Source: UBA5359 sp028699365 [NCBI: bacterium] (lineage in GTDB: Bacteria; UBP13; UBA5359). Taken from it: a stretch of DNA of 24,268 nucleotides. The DNA is taken from positions 2,782 through 27,049 of the forward strand of contig JAQVUQ010000001.1 of NCBI GenBank assembly GCA_028699365.1, given 5' to 3'. Both the position numbers and the translations under genes were made by a program. Below are positions 8,654 to 15,246 of the stretch, piece by piece (position 1 is the stretch's first letter; every line of letters starts with the position of its first letter). The notes under the pieces were generated by a model, which saw nothing but the letters and a program-made list of their open reading frames with translations, was not told where the DNA came from and searched no databases.

Positions 8654-9988
8654 TCACCTTCCACGCTGCTTTTGTCTTCTGTCGTTTATCTCAGCTTTGG
8701 CATGCTTTATCGATTCCATAAGCGGCAGCCTTCCGGGACACACGTAAGAGCAGCAGCCGCATTCAATACAATCAAACAGACCGTACTCGTTCTCCGCCTG
8801 ATCATAATTCAGAGATCGTGAATAGTGATAGAGAGATACCGGCATCAGATAAACAGGACAGACGTCGACACAGCGAGCACATCTTATGCATACCACCGGT
8901 TCCTCGCGTCTTAAGTCCTCGCCACGCATGACTACAATGCCGCCGGTATTTTTGGTAACCGTTACCTGCGGTGTATAGACGGACATGCCCGTCATAGGGC
9001 CTCCCGCAATGATCTTGGCGGGTTCTCCGGTATAACCGCCGCATTCCTCTATAAGATTCTCCAGGCTGGTGCCGATACGGGCAATCAGATTTCCGGGAAC
9101 GGCCACGCCGGGTCCGGTGACGGTAACGCCCCTGGCTATCAGAGGCATCCCGGTAGTCACCAGTTCAAAGACCTTGGAGACGGTAGCGACATTGTTGACT
9201 ATGACGCCGGCTTCAGACGGCAATCCACCGGAGGGCACTTCCCTTCCCAGCAGGGCCTTTATCATCTGTTTCTCTCCGCCCTGCGGATATTTGGTATCCA
9301 GAACAACCACGTCTATGCCGTCGTCTGCACCGGCGGAACTGCGTATTGCCGCTATGGCATCCGGCTTGTTCTCCTCGATCCCGATAACGACCCGGGCGTT
9401 ACCAAATATATAAGCGAGTATACGGATCCCGCCGATCACATGGTCAGGATGCTCCACCATCAGGCGATGATCCGTGGTCAGATAATCCTCACACTCCGCC
9501 CCGTTTATGATAATGGTATCGATCTTTCTATCAGGCGGAGGCGACAGCTTTACGTGTGTCGGGAAAGCGGCCCCGCCCATACCGACGATACCGCCTTCTC
9601 TGATGATACTTATAAGAGCGGCAGGATCCAGGTTTTCCCAGGCAGGGTGCGGCGTTATATCCTGATGAAGTTCGTCTTCTCCATCGTTCTCAATGATAAC
9701 GCTCAATACTTCCCGTCGTGCAATATGGGGGCGTGGCTCAATCGCCAGAACCTTACCGGATACGGAAGAGTGAACCGGTGCGGTTATCAGGGCCTCGGCA
9801 TCGCCTATCTTTTGTCCCATAAACACCCGGTCGCCCACGCTTACCAGAGGAGCGCAAGGCACACCGATATGCTGTATCAGCGGTAATACAGCCACAGCAG
9901 GCGGCTTGGCCGTCCCCATCGGCTTGCCCGCCGTCGCATCCTTATGATACTTGAGATGAATACCCTGAGGAAACGTCTTATTAATCAA
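8654..9988 (-). CDS. rnfC: Rnf complex subunit RnfC, NADH/FMN and iron-sulfur subunit
   Basis: RnfC (444 aa) is the peripheral subunit that reduces NAD+. It has a barrel-sandwich N-terminus (HLKYHKDAT, then APVHSSVSGKV at 70-80) and a glycine-rich flavin/nucleotide loop, GIVGMGGAAFPTHVK, at 133-147. Next are the ECEDYLTTDHR segment (165-175) and two 4Fe-4S motifs, CIRCARCVDVCP (367-378) and CIECGCCSYVCP (407-418). The start is a TTG at 9988 with AGGGAG nine bases upstream. An in-frame stop lies further upstream with no ATG between, so the unusual start is forced. It heads the operon behind a predicted promoter. Confidence 0.96.
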   Translation of the reverse strand: MINKTFPQGIHLKYHKDATAGKPMGTAKPPAVAVLPLIQHIGVPCAPLVSVGDRVFMGQKIGDAEALITAPVHSSVSGKVLAIEPRPHIARREVLSVIIENDGEDELHQDITPHPAWENLDPAALISIIREGGIVGMGGAAFPTHVKLSPPPDRKIDTIIINGAECEDYLTTDHRLMVEHPDHVIGGIRILAYIFGNARVVIGIEENKPDAIAAIRSSAGADDGIDVVVLDTKYPQGGEKQMIKALLGREVPSGGLPSEAGVIVNNVATVSKVFELVTTGMPLIARGVTVTGPGVAVPGNLIARIGTSLENLIEECGGYTGEPAKIIAGGPMTGMSVYTPQVTVTKNTGGIVVMRGEDLRREEPVVCIRCARCVDVCPVYLMPVSLYHYSRSLNYDQAENEYGLFDCIECGCCSYVCPGRLPLMESIKHAKAEINDRRQKQRGR

Positions 9989-10020
9989 ACCGGGTTTCTC
10001 CCTAAAGCAACTTATAGGTT

Positions 10021-10049
10021 ATTCTACCAACCGGTAAATAAAAAAGCAA
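10021..10049 (-). promoter_or_regulatory. Predicted sigma-70-type promoter of the rnf operon
   Basis: In the 72 bp between the GT4 stop and rnfC, the minus strand has a -35 box TTGCTT (10049-10044), a 17-base spacer and a -10 box TAGAAT (10026-10021). The predicted start is near 10014, about 26 bases before the TTG of rnfC, and leaves room for the AGGGAG ribosome-binding site. There is no terminator between the GT4 gene and this site, so read-through from upstream is also possible. Confidence 0.6.
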
Positions 10050-10060
10050 TCATTATGCCT

Positions 10061-11188
10061 TTACCATATGGCCTCTTCATATGCCCGATAAGTCTCTGCC
10101 GCCGTTTTCTCCCAGGAGAACTGCGCCGCACGCTCAAGTCCGCGGGCGATCATTTCCTCGGATAACGCCGGATCGGTCAGCACGGTGACGATTCCACGTG
10201 ATATGGCCCCCCGGTCGTTAGGATCCACCAGTAGTGCAGCATCGCCGGCAACCTCCGGCATGGAAGAGACGGAACTTGTCAGCACAGGTGTGCCGCTGGC
10301 CATTGCTTCCAGCACAGGCAAGCCGAATCCCTCATAAAGCGAGGGATAGACGAAAAGAGAGGCGGCAGCATAGAGGTCGGCCAATTGATCGTCGGTAAGA
10401 TAACCGGTAAAGCGCAGCCGGTTCCTTATCCCCAGAGCATCAGCCCGATCCTGCAGGCTTTCGCGTCCCCAACCTGCCTTGCCTGCCAGAACCAGCGGAT
10501 ATGAAGAACGCAAACTATCAGGCAGATCGGCATATGCTTCCAGAAGAGCAGGAATATTCTTTCGGGGCTCAAGCGTGCCCACAGAGAGGATGAATCTGCC
10601 GGGCAGATCCAGCGAGCGCAGCGTCTCTTTCACGGAGTCAGGATTACGGGGATGAAACATGCTGCCTGCCGCCAGACAGGTGACCCTGATCTTTCCGGCG
10701 TCGACATCCAGATAGCGCTGTATCTCTTCAGAAGCGCTCTCGGAGATAGTGATGATAATATCGGCTTTTTTTGCAGAGGGCGGTATGAGGTGCTTGAAGT
10801 ATACCTGCTTCACTAACTCATGCTTATCGGAATGACTGAAAAAGGTCATATCGAAGATGGTCAGCACGGAAGGCGTTGCAGCCGCCAGAGGCAGCACAAA
10901 ACCCGGGGCATGGAAAACGTCTGTCTTCAGCCGTCTAATCAAGCCCGGCAGAGCCGCCTGCTCCCATATTATCCTTGCCGGCCTCGACACTGTAAGCGGG
11001 CCGCAATCGATCAACGATAAGTTGTTACCCTCGATATTACGGAAATGGTGTTTATTCTCTCCGTTGACCAGCAGGCTTATACGACAGTCGTCTTCCATCC
11101 GGCTCATGGCACGCATCAGATTAATCATGTAAACACCGCCGCCGGTTTTCCTGGCGGGCAGTGCCAGAGCGTTGAATACGATGTGCAT
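10061..11188 (-). CDS. Glycosyltransferase family 4 (GT-B fold)
   Basis: This 375-aa cytoplasmic retaining glycosyltransferase acts on a nucleotide-sugar donor. The acceptor-side N-terminal domain opens with IVFNALAL and the glycine-rich KTGGGVYMINL loop. The donor domain has SVGTLEPRKNI near 202-212 and the E-x7-E motif in EGFGLPVLE (286-294), followed by ASGTPVLTSSVSSMPEV. It resembles mannosyltransferase-like GT4 enzymes of O-antigen and capsule clusters. A reading from a TTG at 11203 overlaps the GT2 stop. I prefer the ATG at 11188, which has a purine-rich GAGAG about 9 bases upstream. It is the second gene of a GT2-GT4 pair. Sugar specificity is not readable. Confidence 0.88.
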   Translation of the reverse strand: MHIVFNALALPARKTGGGVYMINLMRAMSRMEDDCRISLLVNGENKHHFRNIEGNNLSLIDCGPLTVSRPARIIWEQAALPGLIRRLKTDVFHAPGFVLPLAAATPSVLTIFDMTFFSHSDKHELVKQVYFKHLIPPSAKKADIIITISESASEEIQRYLDVDAGKIRVTCLAAGSMFHPRNPDSVKETLRSLDLPGRFILSVGTLEPRKNIPALLEAYADLPDSLRSSYPLVLAGKAGWGRESLQDRADALGIRNRLRFTGYLTDDQLADLYAAASLFVYPSLYEGFGLPVLEAMASGTPVLTSSVSSMPEVAGDAALLVDPNDRGAISRGIVTVLTDPALSEEMIARGLERAAQFSWEKTAAETYRAYEEAIW

Positions 11189-11199
11189 GTTACGTTCTC

Positions 11200-11910
11200 T
11201 CAATCGAACAGTCTGTAACGCACCAGAGCTTTTAATGCAGTCAGGCCGTCTTTCCAGGTTATCTTTTTTCCCTGCCAGTATTCCCTGCCGTTATAGGATA
11301 TCGGGACCTCATATATGCGGTATCCCCTTTTCAACAGCTTGGCCGTCAACTCCGGCTCTATATCGAAACGATCCGAACGCAGTCTCATGCCTTCAACCGT
11401 CTCGCGTAAAAAACACTTGTAGCAAGTTTCCATATCCGTAAGGGTCGTATTGTAGAGGAGATTGGTAACGAAAGTCAGAAACTTGTTCCCGACCTGATGC
11501 CAGTAGAACATAGCCTTGTGCTCTCCCAGAAAACGGGAACCGTAAACGACCTTGCTCCTGCCGGAAATAATCGGCCTGAGCAGTTTTTCGTAATCGTCGG
11601 GATCATACTCCAGATCGGCATCCTGAATGATTACCACGTCACCGCGAGCCGATGCCAGGCCGCTTCTTACGGCCGCCCCTTTACCGCGGTTTATGCCATG
11701 CTCTATAAGCCTCATATCGGAGATCCAGGGTTTGAAATACTTCTCGTCGCCACTCTCGATAAGCTCGTGCAATAATCTTACGGTTCCATCGGACGAGCCG
11801 TCATCGACGATGACTATCTCCTTCTCCAATGTATTGGCAGCCACTCGCTCAAGAATATCGGCAACGGTTTGAACCTCGTTATATACCGGCACGATCACGG
11901 TTATCAACAT
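11200..11910 (-). CDS. Glycosyltransferase family 2, polyprenyl-phosphate glycosyltransferase-like (DPM1/ArnC/GtrB group)
   Basis: This 236-aa GT-A enzyme starts with VIVPVYNE (5-12). It carries DDGSSDGT (36-43), the GINRGKGAAVRSGL segment (72-85) typical of dolichol/undecaprenyl-phosphate glycosyltransferases, and the metal-binding DAD at 97-99. The C-terminal MRLRSDRFDIEPELTAKL region (about 180-200) also matches that group. It likely transfers a sugar from a nucleotide to a polyprenyl phosphate on the inner membrane face. Unlike ArnC or GtrB it has no C-terminal pair of transmembrane helices. I choose the ATG at 11910, with GGGGGAAGGA just upstream, over a start 15 codons earlier that lacks one. 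It overlaps the GT4 gene if that gene starts at its upstream TTG. Confidence 0.87.
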   Translation of the reverse strand: MLITVIVPVYNEVQTVADILERVAANTLEKEIVIVDDGSSDGTVRLLHELIESGDEKYFKPWISDMRLIEHGINRGKGAAVRSGLASARGDVVIIQDADLEYDPDDYEKLLRPIISGRSKVVYGSRFLGEHKAMFYWHQVGNKFLTFVTNLLYNTTLTDMETCYKCFLRETVEGMRLRSDRFDIEPELTAKLLKRGYRIYEVPISYNGREYWQGKKITWKDGLTALKALVRYRLFD

Positions 11911-11936
11911 GTCCTTCCCCCGGTTTGCAAAGCGTA

Positions 11937-11965
11937 TTGTAAAATAATCATGCAAAAGTTATACT
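11937..11965 (+). promoter_or_regulatory. Predicted promoter of the plus-strand glycosyltransferase unit
   Basis: TTGTAA (11937-11942), a 17-base spacer, then TATACT (11960-11965), giving a predicted start near 11972. This is only a few bases before the ATG of the small ORF at 11975. It is the only convincing promoter upstream of the plus-strand genes. Pattern evidence only. Confidence 0.45.
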
Positions 11966-11969
11966 TCAA
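11941..11969 (-). promoter_or_regulatory. Weak candidate promoter of the GT2-GT4 pair
   Basis: Minus-strand boxes TTGAAG (11969-11964) and TATTTT (11946-11941) are separated by 17 bases, 31 bases before the GT2 ATG. Each matches consensus 4/6. It lies face to face with the plus-strand promoter at 11937-11965, so the two would interfere if both are used. Confidence 0.3.
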
Positions 11970-11974
11970 ATATT

Positions 11975-12283
11975 ATGGTTACTCTATCATACTTGTTGGC
12001 GGACTACAACTGTGCTGAAAAAGGCGCAAAGACTGTAGATGAGTTCAAGGTTCAAGGTTCACCGTTCAAAGTTTTCAGCAACAGGCTCGGGTCCTTATTG
12101 GGCAAAAAGGCTCGGGCATCTCGCTCGGGAACCTTGAACTCTGAACATCTGAACCTTGAACCTTTAAAGGCGTGGCGTCCTTTACAGGATCATTCAGCCC
12201 TGGCTACAGTCCTTCTCCTGATCTGGGCGGCTGTCATCATATTCGCCTATATCTACATGTATCGCAACGCGCTAATTTCCTGA
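11975..12283 (+). CDS. Small one-helix membrane protein, interrupted by a repeat element; hypothetical
   Basis: I do not recognise this 102-aa product. Its C-terminal 28 residues form one clear transmembrane segment (ATVLLLIWAAVIIFAYIYMY) ending in RNALIS. The N-terminal two-thirds is largely the translation of an inverted-repeat element at 12041-12164. The ATG at 11975 has no ribosome-binding site and lies about 3 bases after the predicted transcription start, so a leaderless start, a different start, or no translation at all are all possible. In favour of a real gene, its TGA (12281-12283) overlaps the AGGAGGT site of the next gene, an arrangement typical of translational coupling. A small membrane partner of the downstream GT-C protein is inference. 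Confidence 0.4.
   Translation: MVTLSYLLADYNCAEKGAKTVDEFKVQGSPFKVFSNRLGSLLGKKARASRSGTLNSEHLNLEPLKAWRPLQDHSALATVLLLIWAAVIIFAYIYMYRNALIS
12041..12164. repeat. Inverted-repeat element built of GTTCAAG heptamers
   Basis: The left arm has GTTCAAG twice in tandem (12043-12056) and two decayed copies after it. The right arm carries the complement twice. A perfect 13-bp inverted pair is 12041-12053 with 12129-12141, and a perfect 15-bp pair is 12047-12061 with 12150-12164. The spacer holds three copies of CTCGGG. The whole element stays in frame inside the small ORF. Its family is not recognised. Confidence 0.8.
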
Positions 12284-12293
12284 GGAGGTCATC

Positions 12294-14237
12294 TTGCTCG
12301 ATATAGCGGCAGCAGCGGCATTGATCATCGCATCCTTCGGGCCGGGTTTTCTGGTGACCGAACGGCTGCTCAGAGAAAGGACTCCGACTCTTCTAACGGT
12401 TGTTTATTCATCAGCCGTCGGCTTCGGCATCTTCATTTATATCCTGCTGGGGATGAGTTATGCAGGAGTTCTGACCGCAAGCGCCATCCGTGCAATCACT
12501 CTGATTCTCATTCCTGTAACCTGTATTTTACTGTTGCGAAAAGGTAAAAAAGGATTGCTGTCAGGAGGCTTCAGCCTTCAGCCTTCAGCCTTCAGCCTGC
12601 CCCCCATAGTGATATGGGGGGCACTAATACTGCTCTTGCTTTCTATGGCCTTAAATCTGCTGGCGGCCCTCTCACCGTCCCTTTATTGGGATGAGCTCTC
12701 CTATCATCTTCCCTTGTCACGAGACTACCTTGCTCACGGCAGCATGATATCACATAACTTTATGCCTCACTCCTATATGCCGGAAGGCGCAGAGTTACTC
12801 TTCTCAGCCGGCATGGCTCTGGGCAGTGACAAAGTCCCTAATCTTCTTCACTTCTACTTTGGCATCTTGCTTGCCGCTGCAATAATCGCATTTGCCGTAA
12901 AGGCCGGAAGACCAAGGGCCGGTATTCTGGGCGCAGCTTTCTTCTATACCATGCCCGTCGTAACCTGGCTCTCTCCCCTGGCATACATAGATCTGATAGC
13001 CGGCCTGTTCTCCTTCCTGGCATTGCTGTCAGCCGTCAACGCTCTCGAAGAGCACAATGAAGAGCTTTCTACAGATAAGCCTCATAAACGGACCTCAACC
13101 CTTTGTGCCTTTGTGCCTCTGTGCCTGCCGCGCCGTAGCCCTTGGGCGAAGGGGGGCCTCTGTGCCTTGCCTGAAAAACTTTCGAAACGTTGGCTCCTAT
13201 GCGGCTTGCTCTCCGGCTTTGCCGTATCGGTGAAATACAGTGCAGGCATACTTCCGGCTCTGATTCTCATATTTCTATTGTTCAAGCTGTTTCGCCACAG
13301 GACCCGTGCAGCATCAATCCCTTTGCTCGCTTTTTTCATACCGCTGACACTTCTTACTCTTCCATGGATGGCCCGAAGTTACTTTCTGACCGGTACACCG
13401 CTTTGGCCCTACCTGTCGCTACTGATCAACGATCCTTTTACGGCAAATGAGGCTGAAATATTCCGCAGGACTTTTGCCGGTTTTTCGCAAGCATCCAGAA
13501 CATTGGCCGGCTTCCTCCTTCTGCCGTTCAACGCCGTATTCTCCAGTCGTCAATACGATGCCTCAATCGGCCCGGCCTTGCTGGCATTCGTGCCCGGATA
13601 CCTTATTCTTCGTCGTGCAAAATTGCTCTCCGTCACAATAATGCTCGCCTTCGCCTCCGCGTTCACCGTTATGTGGTACTTCAGCGGACCACAGATGCGG
13701 TTTGCCATTCCTGCGCTGGCCGTTTTTTCGCTTGCGGCAGGTCTTTCCGCATCCACCCTCTTAAAAACATCCTCTCTGAGGACGGTGGCCGGCATGATAA
13801 TACTTCTGGCTCTCGCCGCCAACTTCTTCTATACAGGCTGTCATGCCCGTGAGACTGCACAGCTTTCCCGCCTCGATAAGGCTAAGATCGGGCTCGGGTT
13901 GATCAGCGATGACGATTACTATAATTGTCTGGATATCTATCGTGTCGCCTCTTATGCAAACAAACATGTGCAGCCTGAAGAGAGGATTTTGGCGATAAAT
14001 GAAAACAGAGGCTATTTTTACAAGAGCGAATTTATCTGGTTAGCCGACTGGCTCGTCATTCAGGGGCTGAGTGCCATGCCCGATGCCGATTATCTGCTGA
14101 AGAAGAACATCAAATGGATAATCGTGACAGGAATGCCGGAGGCGCAGGCAAAATGGCTTATGGACGGAGTAACCACAGAGAGACTGAGAGTAGAGTATTC
14201 ATCCGGATCCGTAACTCTACTTCATATCCTTCGATAA
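12294..14237 (+). CDS. GT-C fold integral membrane glycosyltransferase, ArnT/PMT (GT39)-like
   Basis: This 647-aa polytopic protein has about a dozen hydrophobic segments and a C-terminal soluble tail. The first large loop carries SLYWDELSYHLPLSRDYL (129-146) with the Asp133-Glu134 pair typical of GT-C enzymes that use polyprenyl-phosphate sugars, then HSYMPEGAELL. A second acidic residue, Asp233, lies in AYIDLIAGL. Such enzymes transfer a sugar from a lipid carrier to a wall or envelope acceptor on the outer face of the membrane. The start is TTG at 12294 with a full AGGAGGT site; the next in-frame ATG is residue 54. Two loops, about residues 90-103 and 255-297, are encoded by short-repeat DNA that looks inserted, yet the frame stays open. 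Its 3' end overlaps the converging SDR gene by 21 bp. Sugar and acceptor are unknown. Confidence 0.8.
   Translation: MLDIAAAAALIIASFGPGFLVTERLLRERTPTLLTVVYSSAVGFGIFIYILLGMSYAGVLTASAIRAITLILIPVTCILLLRKGKKGLLSGGFSLQPSAFSLPPIVIWGALILLLLSMALNLLAALSPSLYWDELSYHLPLSRDYLAHGSMISHNFMPHSYMPEGAELLFSAGMALGSDKVPNLLHFYFGILLAAAIIAFAVKAGRPRAGILGAAFFYTMPVVTWLSPLAYIDLIAGLFSFLALLSAVNALEEHNEELSTDKPHKRTSTLCAFVPLCLPRRSPWAKGGLCALPEKLSKRWLLCGLLSGFAVSVKYSAGILPALILIFLLFKLFRHRTRAASIPLLAFFIPLTLLTLPWMARSYFLTGTPLWPYLSLLINDPFTANEAEIFRRTFAGFSQASRTLAGFLLLPFNAVFSSRQYDASIGPALLAFVPGYLILRRAKLLSVTIMLAFASAFTVMWYFSGPQMRFAIPALAVFSLAAGLSASTLLKTSSLRTVAGMIILLALAANFFYTGCHARETAQLSRLDKAKIGLGLISDDDYYNCLDIYRVASYANKHVQPEERILAINENRGYFYKSEFIWLADWLVIQGLSAMPDADYLLKKNIKWIIVTGMPEAQAKWLMDGVTTERLRVEYSSGSVTLLHILR
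12571..12622. repeat. Four tandem TCAGCCT heptamers followed by a perfect 10-bp inverted repeat, inside the GT-C gene
   Basis: TCAGCCT is repeated four times at 12571-12598 without mismatch. It is followed at once by GCCCCCCATA (12599-12608), a GTGA loop and TATGGGGGGC (12613-12622), a perfect GC-rich hairpin. The DNA encodes a polar loop, FSLQPSAFSLPP, just before a membrane helix. The heptamer period is not a multiple of three. Confidence 0.9.
13101..13167. repeat. CTTTGTGC octamer repeats flanking an imperfect palindrome, inside the GT-C gene
   Basis: Two exact CTTTGTGC octamers (13101-13116) and a variant CTCTGTGC (13117-13124) precede an imperfect hairpin centred on GCCCTTGGGC (13138-13147). 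An 11-bp direct repeat, CCTCTGTGCCT, at 13116-13126 and 13157-13167 brackets the hairpin. The translated insert (PRRSPWAKGG and neighbours) is unlike the membrane protein around it. Confidence 0.8.
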
Positions 14238-15191
14238 CTGCAGTCGGTTATCCCAATATGATAACAGATCAGCCAGCGTCTTATCTAACGGTATTGCGGG
14301 TTCCCACCCGATATGCTCCCTGCACTTACTGTTATCCCCATAAATAATCGGCATATCGGATGGTCTGAATCGCTCAGCATCGACTCTGATGTCCGCTTCC
14401 ACTCCGGCCAGTTCCAAAAGCCTGACAAGTATCTGCTTTATACTGACGGCTCTGCCGCTGCAAACGTTATAGGCCTCACCGGAGACACCTTTCTCAAGCA
14501 GCAGATGATACGCCCTCACCACATCTCTGACATCGGCAAAGTCGCGTTCGGCGTCAAGATTGCCGGTTTCAATAAGAGGATCTCTGACGCCGCCGGCTAT
14601 CTCGCTTACCTGCCGGGCAAAGCCGGGACAGACAAATCGGTCGTCCTGCCGCGGACCTGTGTGATTAAAAGCGCGTGTCCTGATAATTCGCAGATCGTAG
14701 GAGTTGTGATACTGGTAGCCCAGCATGTCCTGAGCCACCTTGCTGACGGCATACGGATTACCCGGTCTGAACGGAGCGGTCTCGCCAACCGGCAACTCCC
14801 GGGGATCGACTATTCCGTATTCTTCACCGGTACCGCATAGCAGTATGGAAGGCGTCCTCTTCATCTTCCTGGCAGACTCCAGGATGTTCAGCGTTCCTTT
14901 GATATTAACGTCCATAGTCAGATGCGGGTCCGAAAACGACAGCGGCACAAAGCTTTGTGCCGCCAGATGATATACCCTTTCAGGAGATATCATATCGAAA
15001 GCATCGTTAATCGTCCGACCGTCCAGTATATTGCCGGTCAGTAACTCAATCCGGTCACGCAGGTGGGCAAGATTATCCAGCTTGTCATTAGGATGACAAA
15101 TACCGTAAATCGTGTTGTCGGGGTCCGCAGCCAGCAACTCCGCCAGATGACTGCCGACAAATCCTGCTATTCCGGTTATCAGTATGTTCAC
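14217..15191 (-). CDS. SDR nucleotide-sugar enzyme, GDP-mannose 4,6-dehydratase / GDP-6-deoxymannose reductase-like
   Basis: This 324-aa extended short-chain dehydrogenase has the NAD(P) loop GIAGFVGSH (7-15) and the catalytic set Thr121 (CGTGEEYG), Tyr147 and Lys151 (YAVSK). NHTGPRQ (176-182) and the RDFADVRDVVRAY stretch in the C-terminal half match GDP-mannose-using dehydratases and reductases. Which of the two reactions it performs cannot be settled by eye. The reading frame extends upstream to 15338, but that would overlap the dehydrogenase gene. A GTG at 15191 with GGGGTGG upstream begins exactly at the family's first beta strand, so I use it. It is the last gene of the aroC-led string and its end overlaps the converging GT-C gene. 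Confidence 0.85.
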   Translation of the reverse strand: MNILITGIAGFVGSHLAELLAADPDNTIYGICHPNDKLDNLAHLRDRIELLTGNILDGRTINDAFDMISPERVYHLAAQSFVPLSFSDPHLTMDVNIKGTLNILESARKMKRTPSILLCGTGEEYGIVDPRELPVGETAPFRPGNPYAVSKVAQDMLGYQYHNSYDLRIIRTRAFNHTGPRQDDRFVCPGFARQVSEIAGGVRDPLIETGNLDAERDFADVRDVVRAYHLLLEKGVSGEAYNVCSGRAVSIKQILVRLLELAGVEADIRVDAERFRPSDMPIIYGDNSKCREHIGWEPAIPLDKTLADLLSYWDNRLQLSKDMK

Positions 15192-15246
15192 AAAACCACC
15201 CCGCGTTATCTGACTATACTCAATAGCATCTAAAGCTTTGAAGGGC

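Noticed and set aside
12036-13178. CRISPR array
   Set aside because: The repeats are 7-8 bp tandem units and inverted pairs without regular spacers, and no cas gene is near.
12294-14237. GT-C gene as a pseudogene because of repeat insertions
   Set aside because: The frame is open over 647 codons, starts at a full AGGAGGT site and keeps the WDE loop and the helix pattern.
14233-14252. GATAAC...GTTATC inverted repeat at the convergent 3' ends as a terminator
   Set aside because: Only a 6-bp AT-rich stem with an 8-base loop and no T-run on either side.
14313-14840. 175-codon plus-strand open frame opposite the SDR gene
   Set aside because: It is antisense to a well-supported nucleotide-sugar enzyme and has no start signal.
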